Below are positions 18,240 to 25,901 of a stretch of DNA of 64,000 nt, piece after piece. The position numbers and the translations under genes were made by a program. This DNA comes from Lacrimispora amygdalina (GTDB lineage: Bacteria > Bacillota > Clostridia > Lachnospirales > Lachnospiraceae). Within the stretch, counting starts at the first letter, position 1. Every line of letters begins with the position of its first letter. The notes below the pieces were generated by a model. The model had not been told where the DNA came from and made no database searches. It saw only the letters and a list, made by a program, of their open reading frames with translations. The stretch is from NCBI RefSeq assembly GCF_900205965.1, contig NZ_OAOF01000012.1, positions 87,135 through 151,134 on the forward strand. Direction: 5' to 3'.

Positions 18240-18806
18240 TTAACTATCAATTTTACCAATTGCTTCTGTCCAAAATTCAACTGAAACATCGTCAATTTCT
18301 TCTTGATATTCTTCTTTTAATTTCAATAATATTCTATAAAACGCCATTGCTTCATCCATCATTTCAAATATCATTAAACATTTTAGAATTCTTGTAATTC
18401 TTAGATAATTATGGTTTCCTGAATTTATCCAAATTTCTTTTCTCTTCTCAAAATCATTACCTTTTTCAATTTCTACTTTTTCTAATTTTAGGCCGTAAAA
18501 TCTTAACATCATTTTAAATGACTTTTTAATATTTTCTTGAATTAGAGAGTACTGCATTGAATCTCTTTTTATTTGATTCATTTCATACTCTGTTAAAATT
18601 GGAATAAAAGGTTCTACTTTAGAGTACTCATACAAAGGAAACATATATTGAATATAATCATGTTTAATTTCCAACTCATCATTACTCATATCCCAGTAAT
18701 CTTTTAAATAATTACTGTTAATATTCCGAGCTTTATTTTGAAAGAAATCCTCATAAGTAAATCTTTTTTGTTTTCTCAAATTTATAATAAAATTTAAAAT
18801 CCTCAT
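18240..18806 (-). CDS. OGFr_N-domain protein inside the tRNA array
   Basis: A 188-residue protein that matches the conserved domain of opioid growth factor receptor (OGFr_N) across residues 35-150: an acidic DYWDMSNDELE lead, then HDYIQYMFPLYEYS, then ILTEYEMNQIKRD, then MMLRFYGLKL, then the signature GNHNYLRITRILKCL. Bacterial homologues exist but their function is unknown to me. It lies between tRNA-Cys and tRNA-Thr on the same strand, with only 9 nt to tRNA-Cys, so it is very probably co-transcribed with the array. The upstream ribosome site is weak (AGGTGA). Confidence 0.8.
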   Translation of the reverse strand: MRILNFIINLRKQKRFTYEDFFQNKARNINSNYLKDYWDMSNDELEIKHDYIQYMFPLYEYSKVEPFIPILTEYEMNQIKRDSMQYSLIQENIKKSFKMMLRFYGLKLEKVEIEKGNDFEKRKEIWINSGNHNYLRITRILKCLMIFEMMDEAMAFYRILLKLKEEYQEEIDDVSVEFWTEAIGKIDS

Positions 18807-18851
18807 GTTATTTCACCTATTATTTTATTGACTATATAACAACTATTCGAA

Positions 18852-18922
18852 AGCTCCCTGACAGAATCGAACTGTCATTAACTGCTTACGAGGCAGCCGT
18901 TCTACCATTAAACTAAAAGAGC
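18852..18922 (-). tRNA. tRNA-Thr(CGU)
   Basis: Acceptor GCTCTTT / AGGGAGC, anticodon loop CTCGTAA, T loop TTCGATT. Reads ACG. Confidence 0.9.
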
Positions 18923-18927
18923 ATAAA

Positions 18928-19000
18928 TGACTCTGGTGGGAATTGGACCCTACATCTCCAGCTTGAAAGGCTGGTGTCGTAACCACTTGACTACAGAGCC
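18928..19000 (-). tRNA. tRNA-Glu(UUC)
   Basis: Acceptor GGCTCTG / CAGAGTC, stem CCAGC / GCTGG with loop CTTTCAA. The T loop is TCCAATT with a weak outer T stem, so the T arm is unusual. Confidence 0.85.
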
Positions 19001-19004
19001 AGAG

Positions 19005-19076
19005 TGCATGTGACAGGATTCGAACCTGTGGTATACGGGTTAAAGGCCCGTTGCCATTCCGCTTGGCTACACATGC
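19005..19076 (-). tRNA. tRNA-Lys(UUU), C33 variant
   Basis: Acceptor GCATGTG / CACATGC, stem ACGGG / CCCGT, loop CCTTTAA: anticodon UUU but C at position 33. T loop TTCGAAT. Confidence 0.85.
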
Positions 19077-19090
19077 AAAATTTGAAACAA

Positions 19091-19169
19091 TGTCGGTAAA
19101 GGGATTTGAACCCTTATGCTTTTGCGCTTGATTCTAAGTCAAGTGTGTATTCCATTCCACCATACCGAC
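19091..19169 (-). tRNA. tRNA-Leu(UAG)
   Basis: Class II tRNA: acceptor GTCGGTA / TACCGAC, loop CTTAGAA, extra arm GCGCAAAAGC, T loop TTCAAAT. Reads CUA and related CUN. Confidence 0.9.
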
Positions 19170-19209
19170 TTATTATCCATAATAAAAGTTGAAAATTATA
19201 CAGATAAAA

Positions 19210-19282
19210 TGACGTCTACTGGATTTGAACCAGCGATACCGCCGTGAGAAGACGGTGACTTAAACCACTTGTCTAAGACGCC
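19210..19282 (-). tRNA. tRNA-Glu(CUC)
   Basis: Acceptor GGCGTCT / AGACGTC, stem CCGTC / GGCGG with loop TTCTCAC, T loop TTCAAAT. Reads GAG. Confidence 0.88.
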
Positions 19283-19310
19283 AAACTTTATCATTAATTA
19301 CAATGATAAG

Positions 19311-19383
19311 CAGCCCATTCATGATTTGAACCTGATACTTTCCGAATCAAAATCGGATGTTCTTTCAATTGGACTAATGGGCT
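19311..19383 (-). tRNA. tRNA-Gln(UUG)
   Basis: Acceptor AGCCCAT / ATGGGCT, stem TCCGA / TCGGA with loop TTTTGAT, T loop TTCAAAT. Reads CAA. Confidence 0.88.
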
Positions 19384-19389
19384 ATTAAA

Positions 19390-19460
19390 CAGATCCTTAG
19401 GGACTTGAACCCTAACTTTAGTTTTGGAGACTAATGCGTTACCACTTACGCCAAGGACCT
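19390..19460 (-). tRNA. tRNA-Trp(CCA)
   Basis: Acceptor AGGTCCT / AGGATCT, stem TTAGT / ACTAA with loop CTCCAAA, discriminator G as in tryptophan tRNAs. Confidence 0.92.
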
Positions 19461-19466
19461 ATGTAA

Positions 19467-19550
19467 CACGGATAGCAGGGCTCGAACCTGCATGGGATAA
19501 ACCACTTGCCGGAGTCAAATTCCGGTGCCTTACCATTTGGCGATATCCGT
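19467..19550 (-). tRNA. tRNA-Gln(UUG) with enlarged variable region
   Basis: Acceptor ACGGATA / TATCCGT, D arm GCCAAATGGTAAGGC, stem CCGGA / TCCGG with loop ATTTGAC, T arm GCAGG-TTCGAGC-CCTGC. The variable region has 17 nt instead of 4-5 and can form a three-pair mini-arm (TGG..CCA). A class I tRNA with this insertion is unusual. Confidence 0.8.
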
Positions 19551-19554
19551 ATAG

Positions 19555-19636
19555 TACTCACAGAGGGAATCGAACCCTCACGAATTTCTTCCTGGGATTT
19601 TAAGTCCCATGCGTCTTCCAATTCCGCCATGTGAGC
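19555..19636 (-). tRNA. tRNA-Leu(UAA)
   Basis: First tRNA of array 1 in transcription order. Class II: acceptor GCTCACA / TGTGAGT, stem TGGGA / TCCCA with loop CTTAAAA, extra arm, T loop TTCGATT. Reads UUA. Confidence 0.92.
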
Positions 19637-19645
19637 ATAAGTATA

Positions 19646-19678
19646 AATAAAAAATGGGACTACCGAAGTAATCCCATT
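19646..19678 (-). terminator. UUCG-capped terminator ahead of tRNA array 1
   Basis: On the minus strand an 11-bp stem (AATGGGATTAC with GTAGTCCCATT) closed by a UUCG loop is followed by TTTTATTT. It lies between the short ORF and the first tRNA, so array transcription must pass it. Confidence 0.8.
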
Positions 19679-19735
19679 GATACACACAAATTACATGTAT
19701 AAACAAACTTATGGATTAATAAAACTTCGATATTA

Positions 19736-19831
19736 TCATTCAATTTTCACATCAGAAACTAACCACTCTTTGTTTTTAAGAGTAGTTTTTTGTTCTAAAC
19801 AATCCTGCAATAATTGACGAAGGTATCTCAT
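19736..19831 (-). CDS. 31-residue leader ORF of tRNA array 1
   Basis: AAAAAAGGAGATTAAAAAA precedes the ATG at 19829-19831. The peptide begins MRYLRQLLQDCLEQK and ends VSDVKIE. It has the position of a leader peptide: after a shared structured leader and before a UUCG terminator and the tRNAs. No resemblance to the array 2 leader peptide beyond position. Confidence 0.55.
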   Translation of the reverse strand: MRYLRQLLQDCLEQKTTLKNKEWLVSDVKIE

Positions 19832-20098
19832 TTTTTTAATCTCCTTTTTTAATCTTTTGCTGTAAGCATGTGTACTATCATTCACCTAAACCATCCTGTT
19901 TTAATAATTTGACTATTATCGAAGGAAGTAACATATTTTTCTAATGGCGGCTTAAGGTGTAAAACCAGCAAATATTCCTATATCGAGTAAACTCAAAAAC
20001 CAGACCGGCTTTCAATTCATTTAACTCTTATTTGCCCAAGGCCATTATCCAAATATTCACATATGGACAGCTTTGTTTTATATCTTGATTTATGTTAC
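19832..20098 (-). ncRNA. conserved 5' leader RNA of tRNA array 1
   Basis: About 260 nt between promoter and leader ORF. It shares blocks with the leader of array 2: AAAACAAAGCTGTCCATA near the start and TGCTTACAGCAAA near the end. GCTGT and ACAGC of these blocks can pair, and an adjacent helix is kept by different bases (ATGTG/CACAT here, CATG/CATG in array 2). Confidence 0.6.
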
Positions 20099-20136
20099 AT
20101 ATATATTATGATAGAAATTCAAAAAATGTTAACCAC
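20099..20136 (-). promoter_or_regulatory. promoter of tRNA array 1
   Basis: Minus-strand TTAACA, 16 nt, then CATAATATATATG. About 70 bp (20062-20136) are nearly identical to the array 2 promoter region. Confidence 0.7.
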
Positions 20137-20154
20137 TTTTTTAAATTTTCTAAA

Positions 20155-20182
20155 AAAAAAGGCAGATGCTGCCTTTTAAACT
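20155..20182 (-). terminator. terminator after the 160-aa gene
   Basis: AAAAGGCAGCA / TGCCTTTTTTTTT on the minus strand. Confidence 0.85.
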
Positions 20183-20185
20183 TCG

Positions 20186-20668
20186 CTAATCATTTAATTC
20201 GCCGGTTAAAAAATCATATAAATCTTCTGAAGTTTTTAATTTTACATCCTTCCCATCTATCATAAACATTCCTGGCAACCATTTTTCACCAAAATCTAGA
20301 CTACAAATAAAAAAACAAATAGCCTCATGTTTATCATCAAATACAGTCATTAATAGTTCGATTAGTGTATCCTCTAAAGATAGCGGACAATAGACGCTAT
20401 CCTCACAGTTCTCTTCGAATACCTTATTAATATTATCTATCTTTTTATTATATTTTTTTATTTCATCTATACACCATATAAATTTTGTTTTATTTATTAC
20501 TGACTCAGAGGCAACTGCAGGATAGGTTTGGTGAACATAGTTTCCGCATGAGTCAATTATAATTATCTGATTATCCTCTGTTACTGCAAATTCTCTGTTT
20601 CCACGTGTTGGTAAGTCAGCTGTAGATAAAGCTTTTTCTTTATCACCTTTAAATCTTATAAGATTCAT
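20186..20668 (-). CDS. hypothetical protein, 160 aa
   Basis: Not recognised. Two strand-rich parts (TEDNQIIIIDSCGNYVHQTY and GMFMIDGKDVKLK) flank a helical, acidic middle. No membrane segment. AAGGAGA lies before ATG 20668. It ends beside the tRNA array 1 promoter with its own terminator. Confidence 0.65.
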   Translation of the reverse strand: MNLIRFKGDKEKALSTADLPTRGNREFAVTEDNQIIIIDSCGNYVHQTYPAVASESVINKTKFIWCIDEIKKYNKKIDNINKVFEENCEDSVYCPLSLEDTLIELLMTVFDDKHEAICFFICSLDFGEKWLPGMFMIDGKDVKLKTSEDLYDFLTGELND

Positions 20669-20750
20669 AGATTCTCCTTTTTATTAAATATTACATCTAC
20701 TGCTTCCATATTTTCTGTTTTACTATGACTCATTATACTCTACGCTTAGA

Positions 20751-20783
20751 TAAAAAAAGAGAGTATTTCTCTCTCTTTTACAT
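20751..20783 (-). terminator. hpf terminator
   Basis: AAGAGAGAAATACTCTCTT with a T run on the minus strand; overlaps the end of hpf. Confidence 0.8.
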
Positions 20784-21299
20784 ATTAGCCGAAAGTAGTC
20801 CATATCCATATTCTTTTCTTTTATATACAACACCAATTCTGCCATCAAGGATATTCATAAAGATATGGAAGTCATGATCTAGACACTCCATCTCTTCTAT
20901 AGCTTCTTCTGGTTTCATCATCTCAAGATCAAACTGTTTTTCTTTTCCAACTAAATAATGCTCTTCCAATTCTTTTTCTGTTTCTAAAACAGAGTTTATT
21001 GGAATGCGCTTCTTTTCTAACATCTTCTCTTTCTGTTTTCTTAACTGTCTAGCGAGAACTTCCTCAACCATATCAATTGCTTCATAAAGATCTTTGCTTC
21101 TTCTTTCTGCTCGAATCACTTTATTCTTTTCAATTGGAATGGATACTTCAATGATCTGGTCATCTTTTACAGTTCGTATCAACACCTTCACTGGAGTACT
21201 CTCCTTCAGATATTTTTCGCATTTTGATAGCTTTTCAGTAATAGCCTCTCTCATTCCTTCAGTGATTGTGACTGTTTTACCAATAATAGAAATTTTCAT
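20778..21299 (-). CDS. hpf: long-form ribosome hibernation promoting factor
   Basis: A 173-residue long-form HPF. Residues 1-95 are the RaiA/YfiA ribosome-binding domain (KISIIGKTVTITEGMREAI, then RAERRSKDLYEAIDMVEEVL, then LRKQKEKM). Residues 115-170 are the dimerising tail (VGKEKQFDLEMMKPEEAIEE, then DHDFHIFMN, then VVYKRKEYGYGLL). Long HPF joins 70S ribosomes into inactive 100S dimers. It is divergent from clpP across a symmetric promoter region. AAGGAGAATTTCAAT precedes the ATG. A copy on a mobile element could idle host ribosomes. Confidence 0.92.
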   Translation of the reverse strand: MKISIIGKTVTITEGMREAITEKLSKCEKYLKESTPVKVLIRTVKDDQIIEVSIPIEKNKVIRAERRSKDLYEAIDMVEEVLARQLRKQKEKMLEKKRIPINSVLETEKELEEHYLVGKEKQFDLEMMKPEEAIEEMECLDHDFHIFMNILDGRIGVVYKRKEYGYGLLSANM

Positions 21300-21338
21300 A
21301 TTGAAATTCTCCTTTGTTTTTAATACAGAAATATCAAA

Positions 21339-21383
21339 ACATTATATATGCTCCGTTGACTTCTGTTGACACATATATAATGT
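21339..21383. promoter_or_regulatory. symmetric divergent promoter of hpf and clpP
   Basis: A perfect 12-bp inverted repeat (ACATTATATATG and CATATATAATGT) places a TATAAT on each strand. Between them lie two direct GTTGAC hexamers at 21355 and 21365, one helical turn apart. This could be an operator shared by both genes. Confidence 0.6.
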
Positions 21384-21519
21384 CATTTGGCATTTATAAA
21401 CAATATGCTTTATTAGAATATCATTTTATAAGCGCTAAATAATTTATATTGATATTATTTAGATTCTTTTTTACACATTATAAGAATGAACATTTTATTG
21501 AATAAAAGGAGAATATAGT

Positions 21520-22119
21520 ATGGACCATTTTACAAACATGGTGACAATGCCACACGTCATTGAAAAAACTATTGCAGGAGAAAGATTTTATGACATTTTT
21601 TCAAGATTATTAAATGATCGAATCATTATGCTTACCGGAGAAGTTTGTGATGAGATGGCGGCTTCTATCACCGCTCAGCTCCTATTCCTTGAGTCTGTTG
21701 ATCCTGAAAAAGATATTTACTTATATATCAATAGCCCAGGAGGCTCTGTTACAGCTGGTATGGCAATCTACGATACAATGAACTACATTAAATGTGATGT
21801 ATCAACAATTTGCATGGGAATGGCTGCAAGTATGGGAGCTTTTCTTCTTTCTGGAGGAACTAAGGGTAAGCGTCTCATTATGCCAAATGCCGAAGTTATG
21901 ATTCATCAGCCATCCGGTGGCGCAAAGGGACAGGCTACAGAGATTAAAATTGTGGCAGAGAATATTTTAAAAACAAGGAACAAACTGAATGAAATTTTAT
22001 CAGCGAGTACCGGAAAGCCATTAGATGTCATTGAGCGTGATACTGAACGGGATAATTACATGTCTGCAAAAGAAGCTCTTTCATATGGGCTTGTAGATAG
22101 CATTGTATCCACAAAATAA
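21520..22119 (+). CDS. clpP: ClpP serine protease subunit
   Basis: A 199-residue ClpP with an intact triad: Ser in [14 protein letters not shown], His in [11 protein letters not shown], Asp in [12 protein letters not shown]. Also [20 protein letters not shown]. ClpP forms tetradecameric chambers fed by Clp ATPases; no ClpX or ClpC is seen here, so it would use host unfoldases. AAAAGGAGA precedes ATG 21520. Divergent from hpf, with which it shares a promoter region. Confidence 0.95.
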   Translation: MDHFTNMVTMPHVIEKTIAGERFYDIFSRLLNDRIIMLTGEVCDEMAASITAQLLFLESVDPEKDIYLYINSPGGSVTAGMAIYDTMNYIKCDVSTICMGMAASMGAFLLSGGTKGKRLIMPNAEVMIHQPSGGAKGQATEIKIVAENILKTRNKLNEILSASTGKPLDVIERDTERDNYMSAKEALSYGLVDSIVSTK

Positions 22120-22148
22120 AAGAAGGCACAAGCCTTCTTTTTTTATGT
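22120..22148. terminator. clpP terminator
   Basis: AGAAGGC-ACAA-GCCTTCT then a T run. Confidence 0.9.
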
Positions 22149-22157
22149 TCAAGATAT

Positions 22158-23360
22158 TTATATATTTGCCAACTTCCTCATCCTAAAAAACAAATCTTGA
22201 TTTTTAAAGCAAATCTTTTGAAAAGCTTCATTATTCAGTAAATCTTTCAACCCGTCTATTCCTGCCCAAAGTCTCAAATGCTGAATTGGAAACTTTTCAT
22301 TTGAATATTCAAAAAGTTTATCATATTTTTCTTTTTCGTATTGCAATATATCTCCACTTAAATATTCTGAAATCCAATTAAATGCTTTTTTCTCAAGATC
22401 ATTCATCACAATAAATTTATTATCTTCTTCTGTGATGATTTTTTCAATCATGAATTTAAAATCACCTGGATAATTACTAATTCTTAAAAGATATAAAAAT
22501 CTTATCAATTGAATTAAATCAGGATTGTTGATATCCCATTTTATGTAACCAGAATCTGTTGAAATGACTTCTAAATCTTTTTTATAAGAAGCAAATCTCT
22601 TTAATTTACTACCATTAGGATCAGCGCTATTAAGATAATTGTCAAATTTTTCTCTATACAAACAAGAAGTATCTATTGTAAACCCAATCATCTCTATATC
22701 TACGCTATAAATGCTCATTAAATAGTCTCTACAAACACTTCCATCTTCAAGTGTGTCTTTAACATAAGAAACTTCTAAATTCCCATCTAGAAAGTCCCAC
22801 ATATAAGAGTGCATACGTTTAGCTGAAGTAATTTCCTTTATAGGAACGCATACCTCAAAAATTTCTGCATGATATCTGTCATGTTCGTTTCCATTATTGT
22901 CCCAACTTGTATCTCCTTCTCCATTCCAATCGAAACAATTAACCATCATTTGAAATTCTATTGTATTTATTTTAAGTTCCGAAATCACTAATCGATTACT
23001 ATTATAATACTTAAATAATGGAGCAGCTAACATTTTACTGAAACTTTTAAAGTATTCCGAATCTTTTTTATTATTAATAGCATCTCTTGTCCCAAACATC
23101 ATTTCATCCATACACATTTTCAAATTGTTTGCTTTTCTTAACTTATTGTATGAATCATTTCTATCATCTCTTTCCGCTCGGAAACAAAATGTTTCTGAAT
23201 TTTTATCTACATCTAAACCATGAACCGATTTCAAAATAGACAAATAACCTTCTTCGCAAAAGTCTCTGATAGATACCTCCGCTCCTTGAAAAAGCCACTT
23301 TTTTTCTATTATACAGTTGTATTCGTTCAGAAAATCTTCTATACTTTTTTTCAACTCCAT
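22158..23360 (-). CDS. hypothetical protein, 400 aa
   Basis: Not recognised. The protein is soluble, rich in aromatic residues and Asp/Asn, with no signal or membrane segment. A segment FDWNGEGDTSWDNNGNEHDRYH near residue 140 is dense in potential metal ligands. Other histidine- and aspartate-containing stretches are scattered. GGAGG precedes ATG 23360. It lies downstream of no other gene and converges with clpP. Confidence 0.7.
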   Translation of the reverse strand: MELKKSIEDFLNEYNCIIEKKWLFQGAEVSIRDFCEEGYLSILKSVHGLDVDKNSETFCFRAERDDRNDSYNKLRKANNLKMCMDEMMFGTRDAINNKKDSEYFKSFSKMLAAPLFKYYNSNRLVISELKINTIEFQMMVNCFDWNGEGDTSWDNNGNEHDRYHAEIFEVCVPIKEITSAKRMHSYMWDFLDGNLEVSYVKDTLEDGSVCRDYLMSIYSVDIEMIGFTIDTSCLYREKFDNYLNSADPNGSKLKRFASYKKDLEVISTDSGYIKWDINNPDLIQLIRFLYLLRISNYPGDFKFMIEKIITEEDNKFIVMNDLEKKAFNWISEYLSGDILQYEKEKYDKLFEYSNEKFPIQHLRLWAGIDGLKDLLNNEAFQKICFKNQDLFFRMRKLANI

Positions 23361-23441
23361 AAGTTATTCCTCCAGTTACAATAAATTAATTATATATTTT
23401 TATTATAGCATACATTATTCATTAATATATAGAAATCATTT

Positions 23442-24089
23442 CTAATCTGGTTTCCCTAATAAAAATCCCTGGAAATAATCGATTCTCTGTTTTCTCAAAT
23501 AATCCAAATCAGCAACCGTTTCAATACCTTCAGCTATTGTTAGGCATGCATATTTTTTTGCAATCTTAATAATTTCCTGTAATTGTTCTTGCTTTTTTAA
23601 ATCTTGATTAATTCCAGAAATAATACTTCTGTCTATTTTAAGATACTTTGGCGCTATGATTTGTAAGTTTTCAAACGTATTTATGCCATAATCATCAATT
23701 GCAAAATCAATACTATAATTTTTTAATCCTGCTTTTTTCTTATTAATTACCTCTGAGTCTAACTTTGGATATTCAAGTATCTCAATTACTGTTTTCCTTA
23801 ATAGCTCACTATATTGATTCATTAAACTTAATAAATCAGTTTGATTAAGAAAAATATTTGGGAAGGAATTAATGAATAACTTTTCTTGAAGGTTTCTTTT
23901 TTGATATTCTTTAAAAGTTTCAAAGAAAGTTAGCTTTTCTATTTCATAGAAATCAAAATATGTATTACATCTTTTAATTACTTCGATAATGCTTGTATCT
24001 GAAAATCTCATCAATCCCTCATAAGCAAAAATCTGCATTGTTTTCGCATCAAATATTGGTTGAAAAATAATATGTACTCGACTATTCAT
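23442..24089 (-). CDS. EAL-domain cyclic-di-GMP phosphodiesterase
   Basis: A 215-residue stand-alone EAL domain. Signature residues are present in order: FQPIF, EGL in place of EAL (FAYEGLMRF), NSFPN, ILEYP, AIDDYGIN, LKIDRS, IAEGIET and FQGFLLGKP, so the metal and substrate ligands look intact. It should hydrolyse cyclic-di-GMP. It has no sensory domain. The start overlaps the end of the LCP gene by 8 nt, so the two are translationally coupled. Confidence 0.88.
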   Translation of the reverse strand: MNSRVHIIFQPIFDAKTMQIFAYEGLMRFSDTSIIEVIKRCNTYFDFYEIEKLTFFETFKEYQKRNLQEKLFINSFPNIFLNQTDLLSLMNQYSELLRKTVIEILEYPKLDSEVINKKKAGLKNYSIDFAIDDYGINTFENLQIIAPKYLKIDRSIISGINQDLKKQEQLQEIIKIAKKYACLTIAEGIETVADLDYLRKQRIDYFQGFLLGKPD

Positions 24090-25383
24090 TCGCAGATCTC
24101 CTAACCACTGGCTTATTTTCTGTTTTCGTTTCCTCTTGTTCTGAATTTACAAATCCAGGGCCATAATTATCATCTTTTTTATCTTCTGGTATTATTTCAT
24201 CCATTTTGGTCTCTGGTACTGTCTCGATATAATTTTCTGATTCAGAGATGGTTTCTGCTTGAGTTATAGCCTCCTCTTGCACGACTGATTCTTTAGTCGG
24301 TTCAGTAGGTAATGTCTCTTGTGTCGTGGGTGGTTTTACTTTGTTATTTATCCCACCAGAGCGTTTATTGTCAATTTTTTTACTAATTTCTTTAACCTTT
24401 TCCGATGGTAAATACGATTGAGTTCCAAATAAAAATTCATGGGCTTTCACAACATTTGTCTCTAAAGTATCCGGGAAAACAAAATCTTGTCGGTCAACGT
24501 TCTTTTCTATTATCTCAAATGGAAATCCACCATTCTTTACAAGCTTATATTTTGTGACATTCATAGCTACATCTATGACATCCTTTGTATTAATTGAAGA
24601 TGAAGTCATAGGAAATACAGTAGTTATAATATTACTTAATGTCGCCCAGTCCGAATTCTTAGCCTTTTCCAAGACAGCATTCAACACAGTCCTCTGACGT
24701 TCCGTTCTCTTATAATCATTTCCTGCTGTATACCTTATTCTGGAATATGCAACCGCTTGCACACCATCTAAATGATGCATTCCTTCGCCATGAATCTGCA
24801 CAGAACCTATTCCTGTATTTTTTACAGTTTCTGTTATATAACCATTAATATATTTTAATTCGTCTTTTGTTAACTCGATATCAACACCACCTAAAAGATT
24901 TACTGCAGTAGCCACAGCCTTCCAATTTACCGCTATATAATCATCCAGCTGCAGATCAAGATTCTCATTTAATACTTCTACTGCTTTTTTAGGTCCTCCC
25001 ATAGCATAAGCCTCATTCACTTTTTTATACCGATCATCTCCAGTTTTCAAGCATGTATCTCTATAAACAGACATTAATCCTATATCACCAGTCTTATTAT
25101 TAATTGATGCTATAATGATCACATCTGAATTTGTTCCTGATAAGTTTTCCATATTTCTAGAGTCAAGGCCAAATAAAGCAACGGTCCAGTTTTCTTTTAA
25201 TGTTGAAATAACCTCGTTTGATATATTTGGATTAGTCATCTCCTTTACTTCCTGCTTATCTATTTTCTGTATTGTATCAATCGTATTGTCCACTTTCTTA
25301 TAACCAATAAATATAAATATTGCAATAACAGTTAAAAAAGCTAATATTACGGCTGCGCCAATTTCTATTATCTTTGATTTCAT
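24082..25383 (-). CDS. LytR-CpsA-Psr (LCP) family protein
   Basis: A 433-residue type II membrane protein: short cytoplasmic start, membrane segment at 10-30 (AAVILAFLTVIAIFIFIGYK), LCP catalytic domain at 65-290 (VALFGLDSRN, then SDVIIIASINNKTGDIGLMS, VYRDT, and the arginine-rich IRYTAGNDYKRTERQR), and an acidic Thr/Glu-rich tail of about 100 residues. LCP enzymes attach polymers to peptidoglycan on the outer face of the membrane. Pairing with the EAL gene suggests control of the cell surface. CATACTA lies 35 nt upstream. Confidence 0.9.
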   Translation of the reverse strand: MKSKIIEIGAAVILAFLTVIAIFIFIGYKKVDNTIDTIQKIDKQEVKEMTNPNISNEVISTLKENWTVALFGLDSRNMENLSGTNSDVIIIASINNKTGDIGLMSVYRDTCLKTGDDRYKKVNEAYAMGGPKKAVEVLNENLDLQLDDYIAVNWKAVATAVNLLGGVDIELTKDELKYINGYITETVKNTGIGSVQIHGEGMHHLDGVQAVAYSRIRYTAGNDYKRTERQRTVLNAVLEKAKNSDWATLSNIITTVFPMTSSSINTKDVIDVAMNVTKYKLVKNGGFPFEIIEKNVDRQDFVFPDTLETNVVKAHEFLFGTQSYLPSEKVKEISKKIDNKRSGGINNKVKPPTTQETLPTEPTKESVVQEEAITQAETISESENYIETVPETKMDEIIPEDKKDDNYGPGFVNSEQEETKTENKPVVRRSANE

Positions 25384-25417
25384 TTTATCTCCTTATCTCT
25401 CAAACTTTTGTCATTTA

Positions 25418-25424
25418 TAGTATG
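25418..25424 (-). promoter_or_regulatory. CATACTA promoter element before the LCP gene
   Basis: Minus-strand TTATCATACTATAAATG. Confidence 0.45.
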
Positions 25425-25454
25425 ATAAGATTCCATAAATAAAATAAAATTAGT

Positions 25455-25482
25455 AATAAAAAAAGGCCTTTTGGCCTATGAA
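25455..25482 (-). terminator. terminator of tRNA array 2
   Basis: Minus-strand ATAGGCC-AAAA-GGCCTTTTTTT, 26 nt after the last tRNA. Confidence 0.85.
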
Positions 25483-25507
25483 ATTGTTTTCTACTATTCA
25501 TATTCTA

Positions 25508-25580
25508 GGTGACCGACGGGAGTCGAACCCGCAAAAAGCGGAACCACAATCCGCTGTTGTACCATTTGAACCACGGTCAC
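25508..25580 (-). tRNA. tRNA-His(GUG) lacking an encoded G-1
   Basis: Acceptor GTGACCG / CGGTCAC, loop TTGTGGT with anticodon GUG, T loop TTCGACT, discriminator C73. The base before G1 is T (the upstream reads AACT), not the G normally encoded at -1 in bacteria. A Thg1-family gene at 50401 could supply the missing G. Confidence 0.93.
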
Positions 25581-25581
25581 A

Positions 25582-25655
25582 GTTACGACTATGGGAATCG
25601 AACCCATATTTAAGATTTAGGAAATCCTTGTTCTGTCCATTGAACTAAATCGTAA
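25582..25655 (-). tRNA. tRNA-Arg(CCU)
   Basis: Acceptor TTACGAT / GTCGTAA, stem AGGAT / ATCTT with loop TTCCTAA, T loop TTCGATT. Reads AGG. Genomic discriminator is C, which is unusual. Confidence 0.88.
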
Positions 25656-25656
25656 A

Positions 25657-25730
25657 TATCAGTAACTGGAATCGAACCAGCGGCCTTCAGGGTATGAATC
25701 TGATACTCTGACCTACTGAGCTATACTGAT
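25657..25730 (-). tRNA. tRNA with CAU anticodon (Met or Ile2)
   Basis: Acceptor ATCAGTA / TACTGAT, loop TTCATAC, T loop TTCGATT. A1-U72 with only standard anticodon-stem pairs argues against the initiator; elongator Met or a lysidine-type Ile are both possible. Confidence 0.85.
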
Positions 25731-25813
25731 AAAAATAAGTAGCTAAGGAAATTGTTTTTTTATTTTTAGTGTTCTGTACAGTATCTGTATGATTATTTTT
25801 TCAACAATCAGAA

Positions 25814-25886
25814 TAGTGGATGGTAGATTCGAACTACCGACTTCCTCCTTATCAGAGAGGCGCTCTAACCACTGAACTAATCCACT
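25814..25886 (-). tRNA. tRNA-Ile(GAU)
   Basis: Acceptor AGTGGAT / ATCCACT, stem CCTCT / GGAGG with loop CTGATAA, T loop TTCGAAT. Confidence 0.92.
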
Positions 25887-25901
25887 TTGTTTGTAACCAG
25901 C

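Noticed and set aside
19439..19687. An 82-codon minus-strand frame across tRNA-Trp, tRNA-Gln and tRNA-Leu
   Set aside because: It runs through three tRNA genes and has no ribosome site.
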